A stretch of 5,589 nt of DNA, from NCBI GenBank assembly GCA_002727895.1, contig PBUO01000054.1, forward strand, positions 1 through 5,589, given 5' to 3'. This DNA is from Acidimicrobiaceae bacterium. Its GTDB lineage: Bacteria; Actinomycetota; Acidimicrobiia; Acidimicrobiales; MedAcidi-G1. Shown here piece after piece: positions 1-5,589 of this stretch. Numbering within the stretch: the first letter of the stretch is position 1; the number at the start of each line of letters is the position of its first letter. Both the position numbers and the translations under genes were made by a program. Below the pieces are notes generated by a model. The model did no database searches. It was not told where the DNA came from and saw nothing but the letters and a program-made list of their open reading frames with translations.

Positions 1-655
1 AGTTCTTCATCTCCACCAGGACATCCACGGCCCGGTCCAGGTCGGTCAGGGCCTGGACGTCGTCGGGTCGAGGCGGCTCCCACACCGGGGCGGCGGCCAG
101 TTCCCGTAGCCGGGTGATGCCGTCCGGCGACCCGTGGAGGAACAGCACGTCACCGGGCACCAACACCGTGTCGCCGTCCACGTCGGTGATCCACTGGCGA
201 CCCCGACGCACCGCCATGACCCGCATGCCAGCCTGCACGGTCAACTCGAGGCCGGCCAGAGGGCGATGGGCCATGTGGGAGCCGTCGCTGACTAGTACCC
301 GGTGCGACACCTCTTCGGCGTCGGACAGGTCGGCCACGAGTTGGCGGGGGATGCCGAGGCGGTGGGTCACGATGCGGGCGATGTCCACAGCGTCGTTGGC
401 CATCCGCTCGATGGCCGACACCACCTGGAGGACCGACGACATGCCCTCGGCATCGCGGGGGCTGCGGGCAGCCAGCACGCACACGGCGCGCATGTCGTGG
501 ACCAGGTCGCTCATCCGCTCCTCGAGTTCGTCGACCTCCTCGGCCATGTCCGGGTCGCCGAAGTAGACCGCGGCGTAGGCCAGGTCCACCATCAGTTCCG
601 AGGTGTCCTTCGCCTCGGCCAGCATGGCCCGCAAGTTGCGGGGTCTGTCGTCCAT
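1..655 (-). CDS. PhoU and TrkA-C domain protein, probable regulator of the adjacent cation transporter (partial, 3' end off the window)
   Basis: The visible part encodes 218 residues, starting at the ATG at 655-653 and still open at position 1. The start is preceded by GAGGA, four bases upstream, a good ribosome binding site. Residues about 5-105 form a helical PhoU-like region with the pattern LMVDLAYAAVYF, acidic repeats around 38-50 (MAEEVDELEERMSDL) and AIERMANDAVDIARIV (81-96). Residues about 115-188 read as a TrkA-C (RCK C-terminal) domain: MAHRPLAGLEL, GMRVMAVRRG, then DGDTVLVPGDVLFLHG. PhoU-TrkA-C proteins (COG3273-like) are cytosolic; the TrkA-C fold usually binds a small ligand and gates or regulates a cation transporter. 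The gene starts 43 bp after an MgtE-like permease, which fits that role. The last residues (RAVDVLVEMKN) resemble the N-terminus (RAMLAEAKDTSE), suggesting a second PhoU repeat beyond the edge. The domain call is fairly sure; the ligand and exact target are unknown. Confidence 0.82.
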   Translation of the reverse strand, partial: MDDRPRNLRAMLAEAKDTSELMVDLAYAAVYFGDPDMAEEVDELEERMSDLVHDMRAVCVLAARSPRDAEGMSSVLQVVSAIERMANDAVDIARIVTHRLGIPRQLVADLSDAEEVSHRVLVSDGSHMAHRPLAGLELTVQAGMRVMAVRRGRQWITDVDGDTVLVPGDVLFLHGSPDGITRLRELAAAPVWEPPRPDDVQALTDLDRAVDVLVEMKN

Positions 656-698
656 CAGGTCCTCACAGGGTGTCGGGAATCGATGCTAGGTCCGGTGG

Positions 699-1919
699 TC
701 ATGCCGCCCCCACGGCCACCATGGCGAGGATCAGGGTGAAGGCGCCGACCAGATCGAGCACCGACAGCACCATGGGGATGCCGTAGGTGTCGGGGTCAAG
801 GCCCAGGCGGAAGGCGGCCATGGTGGTGGCGTAGGCCACCACGGCCACGAGCACGGTGGCCACCACCCCGGCCAGCAGGGTGGCAGTCAGGAGGTCGCTG
901 AGGCCGGGGGTGGACTGGTAGGTGGCCACCGAGGCCCACTCGGCCAGAAGGGCACTCAACATGAACACAGGAAGGGCCGCCGCGCCGACAGCCCGGGCCT
1001 CACGCAGGGTGGCCCGGCTGGGCAGGGGCGAGGCGTCGTCCAGGCCTAGGTGGAAGTGGGTGGACAGCCGGCTGGACAGGATTCCACCGAGGGCTCCGGC
1101 CACGCCGAGGAAGGCGGGAAGCAGGACCAGGAAGGCCTCGGCGGCCAACAGGTCGCCGAGGCGTTTTTCGACGGTCACCCCGGCCACCAGGTCGAGCAGG
1201 ACAGCCACCACCAGGACGGGGACCGACTGGCGGACGATCCGGCGCAGGTCGTCGAGGCGGGCCCGCCACGCGGCGACCAGCACGACGACGGCGGCCGCGC
1301 CCGCCAGCCCGGCAACAGCGTCGGTCATGCCACCCCGATCGGCCAGCAGCGCGGCGGCCACCAGAGCGGGCACGGTGGCTAGGTCGCCGAGCGTGGACAC
1401 CAGCGGGGCCATCACGTTGTCGAGGTCCCACCCGAAGCGGACCGACCCGGCGGCCAGACCGACGGTGACCGCCCCCACCCCAACCGAGGCCAGCAACCCC
1501 CCGAGGGTCGACACGACCACAAAGTCAGCCAGGGTCATCGTGGGGCTGATCCCGAACACGATGGCCGTCCCCCGGGCCATCACGCCCAGCAGGGCGCTCA
1601 GCACCAGCGACAGGGCCGCCGCCCCGAGCAGGTTCTGCCCGACCACGCCGTCGGGCCGGCCCGAGAGGCGGAAGGTGCCGGTGTGCACGGCGGTCCCTAG
1701 ACGGCTGCCCATGGCCCCGAACACGTTGCCCCGTAGGGCGATGGCCCCGGGCACGAGTAGCAGCAGGCCTGGCAGGTCGGTCAGCGTCCCGTCGGCGGAG
1801 GCTAGGACCAGGCCGCCGGCCGAGGCGGCCACCACCCCGACGATGAGCGCGGCGAGCCGCTGGCGGGCGTCGGCCATCCGGGCCGGTGGTCGCATCCCAC
1901 CAGTGTGGTGGACCGCCAC
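699..1919 (-). CDS. MgtE/SLC41-like divalent cation transporter with a duplicated membrane domain
   Basis: This 406-aa, very hydrophobic protein has about ten predicted membrane spans (roughly 21-41, 48-62, 93-115, 128-158, 178-193, 200-217, 231-249, 257-283, 310-333, 340-403, the last region holding more than one). It lacks the N-terminal MgtE-N and CBS domains of classic MgtE and consists of two copies of the MgtE membrane domain. LLLVPGAIALRGNVFGAMGSRLGT (residues 53-76) matches the second-half stretch at 265-287 ending in SSRLST. WDLDNVMAPLVSTLGDL (164-180) matches LDPDTYGIPMVLSVLDL (374-390). These acidic D-x-D...P...D motifs correspond to the cation-path motif of the MgtE/SLC41 family. 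Mg2+ is the family's usual substrate, but the specificity here is inferred. The longest reading starts at GTG 1919; in-frame ATGs at 1895 and 1877 are alternatives, and none has a strong Shine-Dalgarno. It lies 43 bp after dnaE2 and 43 bp before the PhoU/TrkA-C gene, so co-transcription is likely. Confidence 0.85.
   Translation of the reverse strand: MAVHHTGGMRPPARMADARQRLAALIVGVVAASAGGLVLASADGTLTDLPGLLLLVPGAIALRGNVFGAMGSRLGTAVHTGTFRLSGRPDGVVGQNLLGAAALSLVLSALLGVMARGTAIVFGISPTMTLADFVVVSTLGGLLASVGVGAVTVGLAAGSVRFGWDLDNVMAPLVSTLGDLATVPALVAAALLADRGGMTDAVAGLAGAAAVVVLVAAWRARLDDLRRIVRQSVPVLVVAVLLDLVAGVTVEKRLGDLLAAEAFLVLLPAFLGVAGALGGILSSRLSTHFHLGLDDASPLPSRATLREARAVGAAALPVFMLSALLAEWASVATYQSTPGLSDLLTATLLAGVVATVLVAVVAYATTMAAFRLGLDPDTYGIPMVLSVLDLVGAFTLILAMVAVGAA
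1897..1911. repeat. Short perfect inverted repeat at the mgtE-like gene start
   Basis: The sequence CCACCA-GTG-TGGTGG is a perfect 6-bp inverted repeat with a 3-base centre. It lies just downstream of the GTG start (1919) and immediately upstream of the alternative ATG (1895). In RNA it could form a small hairpin that would affect initiation at either start, or it could be an operator half-site pair. It may also be chance in GC-rich coding DNA, since it encodes ordinary residues (VHHTG) if GTG is used. Confidence 0.3.
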
Positions 1920-1939
1920 CCAGCCACCGGGGTTGGTTG

Positions 1940-1952
1940 CCGCTCGGAGCGG
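1940..1952 (-). terminator. Small hairpin between dnaE2 and the mgtE-like gene (weak terminator or attenuator candidate)
   Basis: On the transcribed strand CCGCTC-C-GAGCGG is a perfect inverted repeat starting 10 bases after the dnaE2 TAG stop; the realistic fold is a 5-bp stem with a CCG loop. An outer ACCGG/CCGGT pair could enclose it. No T-tract follows, so an intrinsic terminator of the classical kind is not supported. It could reduce read-through from dnaE2 into the transporter genes, or be incidental. Confidence 0.25.
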
Positions 1953-1962
1953 TCGCCGGTAC

Positions 1963-4900
1963 CTACCGGAAATCGCGGGAACGGGCCGGCGAGCGCACCC
2001 CGAGCAACTCGACCCGTTCAGCCACCACGTTGACCACCCCCTCGACGGCCTCCACCCGTCCCCGGACCACCAGCGCCGAGGCCCCCAGCACGTCGCGGTA
2101 CCGGACCCAGCATCCCCGGGACACGACCACGTTGACCAGGCCAGTCTCGTCCTCCAGGTTCACGAACGTTGTCCCGCCCGCCGTGTGGGGGCGCTGCCGG
2201 TGGGTGACCACGCCGGCCACCGCCACCTTCGTCCCGTCGGCCACCGAACGCAGGTCGGCAGCGGTGACCACCCCGGCGGCAGCCAGGCGGTCGCGCAGGA
2301 ACCGGGTGGGGTGCCCATCGGGCGACACCCCGGTGGCCCACAGGTCGGCCCGGGCCTCCTCCGGGGCGGTCATGGCGGGCAGCTGGGGCGGCACGGTGCC
2401 GGTGACCACGCCGGCCAGGCGGTCGGGCCCGGTGCTGGCCAGCGCCCCGGCCGTCCACAGGGCCTCCCGACGACCCTTGACCCCATCGGCGGCCCCGTCG
2501 ACGGTCCCTTCGGTGGCCGGGAGGCACCCGAAGGCCCCGGCGGTGGCCAGGGCCTCCATGGCCGGGCGCCCGGGGTCTACCCGCCGTTGGAGGTCCTCGA
2601 TGGACCCGTATGGCCGGCCCGCGGCGATGGACACGGCCAGGTCCGCCCCGACGGCGCGCACCGACCCCAGGCCCATACGCAGGGCCGGACCCGTCCCCCC
2701 GTCGGGACCGGGCTCCAAGGTGGCGCCGGCCGCCGACCGGTTCAGGTCCGGGGTGCGGACGTCGACCCCGTGGCGCCGGGCGTCTTGGACCAGGGTGTGG
2801 GACGAGTAGAAGCCCATGGGCTGGGCGTTCAGCAGCCCGGCGCAGAACGCCGCCGGGTGGTGGTACTTCAGCCACGAGCTGGCGTACACCAGGTGGGCGA
2901 ACGACACGGCGTGGCTCTCCGGGAAGCCGTAGTCGGCGAAGGCGGCCAGCTTCTGCCACACCTGCTCGGCCACGTCGCCGGGGACGTCGCGGTCGGCCGC
3001 CCCGTCGAGGAACCGCCGGTGGAGGGCCTCCATCCGGGCGTGGCTCCGCTTGGACCCCATGGCCTGGCGCAGCCGGTCGGCCTCGGCAGCCGTGAAGCCG
3101 GCCACGTCGATGGCCAGCTGCATGAGCTGCTCCTGGAACAGCGGGACCCCCAGCGTCCGGGCCAGGGCGTTCTCGCACGACGGATGGAGGTAGGTGACCG
3201 GCTCCCGGCCGTCGCGGCGCCTCAGGTACGGGTGCACCGACCCGCCCTGGATGGGACCGGGACGGATGAGGGCGATCTCGACCACCAGGTCGTGGAACCG
3301 ACGGGGCCGTAGCCGGGGCAGGGTGGCCATCTGGGCCCGGCTCTCCACCTGGAACACCCCGATGGTGTCGGCCGCGCAGAGCATGTCGTAGACGGCGTCG
3401 TCCTGGGGCAGGCGGGCCAGGTCGACCACCACCCCCTCGTGGGTGGCCACCAGGTCCACGGTGTGGTGCAGGGCGCTGAGCATCCCCAGGCCCAGCAGGT
3501 CGAACTTGACCAGGCCGACGGCCGCGCAGTCGTCCTTGTCCCACTGGAGCACGCTGCGGTCGGCCCTGCGCCCCCACTCCACCGGACACACCTCGGCCAT
3601 GGGCCGGTCGCAGACCACCATCCCGCCGGAGTGGATGCCGAGGTGCCGGGGAGCGTCGCACAGCTCGGCGGCCAAGGTGGCGACGTCGGCGGGCAGACCC
3701 TTCTGGCCGGGGACGATGGCGGCCCAGCGGTCCAGGCCCCGGGCGAAGGCGTCCTGCTGCCCGGGGGCGTAGCCCAGGGCCCGGGCCACGTCCCGGACCG
3801 CCGAACGGGGCCGGTAAGTGATGACGTTGGCCACCTGCGCGGCGTGACGGCGCCCGTGGCGGCCGTACACGTACTGGATGACCTCCTCCCGCCGGCCGCT
3901 CTCGATGTCGAGGTCAATGTCGGGCGGCCCCTCCCGTTCCGGCGACAGGAACCGCTCGAAGAGCAGGTCGAGGCCCACGGCGTCGACGTTGGTGATGCCC
4001 AGCGCGTAGCAGACCGCCGAGTTGGCCGCCGATCCCCGCCCCTGGCAGAGGATCCCCTCCCGCCGGCAGAAAGAAACGATGTCCCACACCACGAGGAAGT
4101 AGCCGGGGAAGCCCATCGAGTCGATGACATCCAGCTCCCGGTCGACCTGGGCCCACGCCCCGGGCACCCGCTCGGCGTGGCGGGGCCCGTACCGCTCGGC
4201 GGCCCCCTCGTCCGACAGGCGGCGCAGCAGGCCCATCTCGTCGAGGCCGTCGGGGCACGGGAAGGGCGGGAGGCCGGGCGCCACCAGGCGGAGGTCGAAA
4301 GCGCACCGGCGACCCAGTTCGGCGGCGGCAGCCACCACCCCGGGCCAGCGGGCGAAGCGCTGGGCCTGCTCGGCCCCCGAGCGCAGGTGGGCCCCACCGG
4401 CCGCCGGGAGCCAGCCGTCCAGGTCGTCGAGGGTGCGACGGGCCCGCACGGCGGCCATGGCGGTGGCCAGGCGGCGTCGGGCCGGACGGTGGTGGTGGAC
4501 GTTGTTGGTGGCCACCATCCCCACACCGGCGGCCACGGCCAGACGGACTAGGGCCTCGTTGCGCTCGGCGTCCAGCGGGTGGCCATGGTCCCACAGCTCG
4601 ACCACCACCCGGTGGCGCCCGAACCGGTCGACCAGATCGTCGAGGGCCCGGCGGGCCGCCACCGGGCCGCCACCGTCGGAGTCGCTGGCCTCGAGGGCGG
4701 CCGGCACCGCCCCCTTCCGGCAGCCGGTCAGGACCGTCCAGTGCGGGTCGGTCCCGGCCAGCTCGGCCAGGCGGTCCAGTGAGATCCGGGGGTGGCCCTT
4801 GGCTCCGGCCAACTGGGCCTCGCCGATGGCCGTGCCGAGGCGGGCGTAGCCGGCGGGGTCCTCGGCCAGGACCACCAGGTGGGTGGCCGACGGATCGGGG

Positions 4901-5280
4901 GCGCCGGTCCGTGGGCGGGGGGCGTCCAGCGAGAGCTCGCTACCGAAGACGGTGGGCAGGCCGTGGTCGCGGGCCGCCTCGGAGAAGCGGACCACCCCGT
5001 AGAAGCCGTCGTGGTCGGTCAGGGCCAGGGCGCTCAGGCCGAGCCGGACCGCCTCGTCCACCAGTTCGTCGGGTGACGAGGCCCCGTCGAGGAAACTGAA
5101 GTGGGAGTGGCAGTGCAACTCGGCGTATGGCGGGTCGCCCGCCCGGGGAACGGGCCGACGCCGGGGCGGCTCCGGGGCGGGCCGGGGCTCGGGCCGCCGG
5201 CGGGGGGCCGGGTCGAAGGGGCGGTCGGAGAGGCGCCCCTCCAACTCCGGCCACGACATCTGACCGCTCGACCAGCCCAC
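1963..5280 (-). CDS. dnaE2: Error-prone DNA polymerase DnaE2 (ImuC), SOS-inducible translesion polymerase
   Basis: A complete 1105-aa C-family polymerase that extends DNA past lesions and drives damage-induced mutagenesis, normally with ImuA'/ImuB and the beta clamp. After a Pro/Arg-rich linker (24-50) comes a PHP domain (about 51-270) with HCHSH (56-60), TDHD (88-91), GSE (113-115), TGCRKG (185-190) and NNVHHH (259-264). The polymerase core holds CQGRGSAANSAVCYALGIT (412-430), the catalytic pair in PDIDLDIESGRREE (D454, D456) and the third aspartate in VKFDLLGLG (D594). HLGIHSGGMVV (546-556), RPGPIQGG (673-680) and YGFPESHAVSFAH (784-796) follow. A helix-hairpin-helix-like part (about 865-915) and an OB-fold (about 1016-1095) lead to the conserved end SRDFR. 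Length and the missing tau-binding tail separate it from replicative DnaE1. GTG 5280 is chosen because it restores the MGW...SWPELEGRLS N-terminus typical of actinobacterial DnaE2; ATG 5259 would lose it. A LexA box lies 11 bp upstream. No imuA'/imuB is adjacent. Confidence 0.96.
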   Translation of the reverse strand: MGWSSGQMSWPELEGRLSDRPFDPAPRRRPEPRPAPEPPRRRPVPRAGDPPYAELHCHSHFSFLDGASSPDELVDEAVRLGLSALALTDHDGFYGVVRFSEAARDHGLPTVFGSELSLDAPRPRTGAPDPSATHLVVLAEDPAGYARLGTAIGEAQLAGAKGHPRISLDRLAELAGTDPHWTVLTGCRKGAVPAALEASDSDGGGPVAARRALDDLVDRFGRHRVVVELWDHGHPLDAERNEALVRLAVAAGVGMVATNNVHHHRPARRRLATAMAAVRARRTLDDLDGWLPAAGGAHLRSGAEQAQRFARWPGVVAAAAELGRRCAFDLRLVAPGLPPFPCPDGLDEMGLLRRLSDEGAAERYGPRHAERVPGAWAQVDRELDVIDSMGFPGYFLVVWDIVSFCRREGILCQGRGSAANSAVCYALGITNVDAVGLDLLFERFLSPEREGPPDIDLDIESGRREEVIQYVYGRHGRRHAAQVANVITYRPRSAVRDVARALGYAPGQQDAFARGLDRWAAIVPGQKGLPADVATLAAELCDAPRHLGIHSGGMVVCDRPMAEVCPVEWGRRADRSVLQWDKDDCAAVGLVKFDLLGLGMLSALHHTVDLVATHEGVVVDLARLPQDDAVYDMLCAADTIGVFQVESRAQMATLPRLRPRRFHDLVVEIALIRPGPIQGGSVHPYLRRRDGREPVTYLHPSCENALARTLGVPLFQEQLMQLAIDVAGFTAAEADRLRQAMGSKRSHARMEALHRRFLDGAADRDVPGDVAEQVWQKLAAFADYGFPESHAVSFAHLVYASSWLKYHHPAAFCAGLLNAQPMGFYSSHTLVQDARRHGVDVRTPDLNRSAAGATLEPGPDGGTGPALRMGLGSVRAVGADLAVSIAAGRPYGSIEDLQRRVDPGRPAMEALATAGAFGCLPATEGTVDGAADGVKGRREALWTAGALASTGPDRLAGVVTGTVPPQLPAMTAPEEARADLWATGVSPDGHPTRFLRDRLAAAGVVTAADLRSVADGTKVAVAGVVTHRQRPHTAGGTTFVNLEDETGLVNVVVSRGCWVRYRDVLGASALVVRGRVEAVEGVVNVVAERVELLGVRSPARSRDFR

Positions 5281-5286
5281 CGTCGG

Positions 5287-5315
5287 AAGGTATCGAACAT
5301 CTGTTCGATTAGCAA
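5287..5315 (-). promoter_or_regulatory. Predicted dnaE2 promoter, probably giving a leaderless transcript
   Basis: On the minus strand a -35-like TTGCTA (5315-5310) and a -10-like TACCTT (5292-5287, fitting TAnnnT) are separated by exactly 17 bases. The -10 ends six bases before the GTG start of dnaE2, so transcription would begin at or next to the start codon. There is no Shine-Dalgarno sequence in front of that GTG, which agrees with a leaderless mRNA, common in actinobacteria. The 17-base spacer lies within the LexA palindrome. The boxes are imperfect, so this rests on geometry rather than strong consensus matches. Confidence 0.6.
5292..5309. promoter_or_regulatory. LexA operator (SOS box) of dnaE2
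   Basis: ATCGAACATCTGTTCGAT is a perfect 18-bp palindrome with 8-bp arms and a 2-bp centre. It contains TCGAAC-N4-GTTCGA, the actinobacterial/Gram-positive LexA consensus. It covers the promoter spacer and touches the -10 hexamer 11 bp upstream of the dnaE2 GTG. LexA bound here would block RNA polymerase until RecA-stimulated LexA self-cleavage after DNA damage. dnaE2 is a known SOS gene in mycobacteria, so site and gene support each other. No second box was seen in the window. Confidence 0.93.
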
Positions 5316-5319
5316 TGTC

Positions 5320-5350
5320 CCTGCCGTCCCGGCTGGGGCGGACGGTCAGG
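5320..5350 (-). terminator. Hairpin after the upstream gene, probable terminator without a T-tract
   Basis: Arms CCTGCCGTCC (5320-5329) and GGACGG-T-CAGG (5340-5350) pair over ten base pairs with one bulged base (5346) and a 10-base loop. It begins 28 bases after the stop codon of the right-hand gene and ends 4 bases before the dnaE2 -35 box. There is no T-run after it, but GC-rich hairpins without T-tracts are common at gene ends in actinobacteria. It would insulate dnaE2 from read-through. The rest of 5316-5378 shows nothing else. Confidence 0.5.
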
Positions 5351-5378
5351 CCCCGGATTCGCTGGCCGTGCCAGGTCG

Positions 5379-5589
5379 TCAGCCGACGAGACCCTTGACC
5401 AGGGCGTGGACCTCAGGTCCGCAGTCACTCAGATCGCCGTCCTCGATGCACGGCTGGCCCAGCAGCTGGGCGACCAACTTGGCGCCCAGCCCACCGAACA
5501 TCCCCGCCGTCGTACTCGGCGGGGGCGCCGTGGTGGTCGGCGCCGCGGTCGTGGTCGATGCCGGGGCCGCCGTAGTCGTCGGCGCGGCA
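5379..5589 (-). CDS. Unrecognised protein with Thr/Ala/Pro-rich linker and small two-cysteine C-terminal segment (5' end off the window)
   Basis: The minus-strand frame is open from the right edge to a TGA at 5381-5379 and gives 69 residues. The first 27 are a low-complexity linker of repeated AAPTTT/APASTTT units ending in PPPSTT. Then comes a compact segment of about 42 residues, beginning AGMFGGLGAKLVAQLLGQPC and continuing with CIEDGDLSDCGPEVHALVKG, with cysteines at visible residues 47 and 56 that could form a disulfide. Thr/Ala/Pro linkers of this kind are typical of exported or cell-surface proteins of actinobacteria, so an extracytoplasmic location is inferred, but the signal peptide, if any, is outside the window. 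I do not recognise the family. It is separated from dnaE2 by a hairpin and the dnaE2 promoter, so it is a separate transcription unit. Confidence 0.6.
   Translation of the reverse strand, partial: AAPTTTAAPASTTTAAPTTTAPPPSTTAGMFGGLGAKLVAQLLGQPCIEDGDLSDCGPEVHALVKGLVG

Noticed and set aside
302..739. Plus-strand frames opposite the PhoU/TrkA-C gene.
   Set aside because: The minus-strand frame gives coherent PhoU and TrkA-C motifs with a good ribosome binding site; the plus-strand products are His/Gly-rich without motifs.
1920..1962. Possible Mg2+ riboswitch (M-box) in front of the mgtE-like gene.
   Set aside because: The gap is only 43 bp, far too short for that element, and none of its conserved structure is visible.
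2161..2175. GAACGTTG motif as a possible second LexA half-site.
   Set aside because: It lies inside the dnaE2 OB-fold coding region, lacks the N4 spacer between GAAC and GTTC, and has no palindromic partner.
922..3312. A 796-codon open frame on the plus strand.
   Set aside because: It lies antisense to the mgtE-like gene and dnaE2, translates to Arg/Pro/Gly/His-rich low-complexity sequence without any domain, and crosses both genes. In very GC-rich DNA the opposite strand often lacks stops.
2018..3661. A 547-codon minus-strand frame inside dnaE2.
   Set aside because: It is an out-of-frame reading of dnaE2, with extreme Arg/Pro/Gly composition and no motif; the dnaE2 frame carries all conserved motifs there.
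3439..4551. A 370-codon plus-strand frame rich in Gly, His, Val and Gln.
   Set aside because: It is entirely antisense to the polymerase core of dnaE2 and has no recognisable domain, so it is best explained as a mirror of dnaE2 codon bias.
5257..5259. ATG at 5259 as the dnaE2 start.
   Set aside because: It would remove the MGW N-terminus typical of actinobacterial DnaE2, and the promoter/LexA geometry places the transcript start at GTG 5280.

Overview
The window is very GC-rich, and all of its supportable genes lie on the minus strand, so transcription runs right to left. The best indication of lineage is an actinobacterial-type LexA box (GAAC-N4-GTTC) in front of a DnaE2-type polymerase whose N-terminus starts with MGW. 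GTG starts, a Thr/Ala/Pro-rich protein tail and a PhoU/TrkA-C gene beside a doubled MgtE-like permease also fit a high-GC actinobacterium. Acidimicrobiia is a reasonable guess, but the sequence alone does not prove it.

Layout from right to left in the direction of transcription: (1) 5589-5379, the C-terminal 69 residues of an unrecognised protein with a Thr/Ala/Pro-rich spacer and a small two-cysteine end domain. (2) 5378-5281, an intergenic region with a strong hairpin (5320-5350), then a promoter whose -35/-10 spacer holds a perfect 18-bp LexA palindrome (5292-5309). (3) 5280-1963, error-prone DNA polymerase DnaE2 (ImuC), 1105 aa, complete and with all expected catalytic motifs. (4) 1962-1920, a 43-bp gap with a small hairpin. 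(5) 1919-699, a 406-aa MgtE/SLC41-like membrane protein made of two homologous halves, a probable divalent-cation transporter. (6) 698-656, a second 43-bp gap. (7) 655-1, a PhoU plus TrkA-C domain protein that runs off the left edge, apparently just as a second PhoU-like repeat begins.

The permease and the PhoU/TrkA-C protein look like one functional unit: a cation transporter with a cytosolic, probably ligand-binding regulator. DnaE2 is the SOS-induced mutagenic translesion polymerase. The three genes share a strand and are separated by only 43 bp each, so read-through from the LexA-controlled dnaE2 promoter into the cation-transport pair is possible. That link is inference, and it is the least ordinary aspect of the window. 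No imuA'/imuB, mobile element, CRISPR array, tRNA or rRNA is visible.
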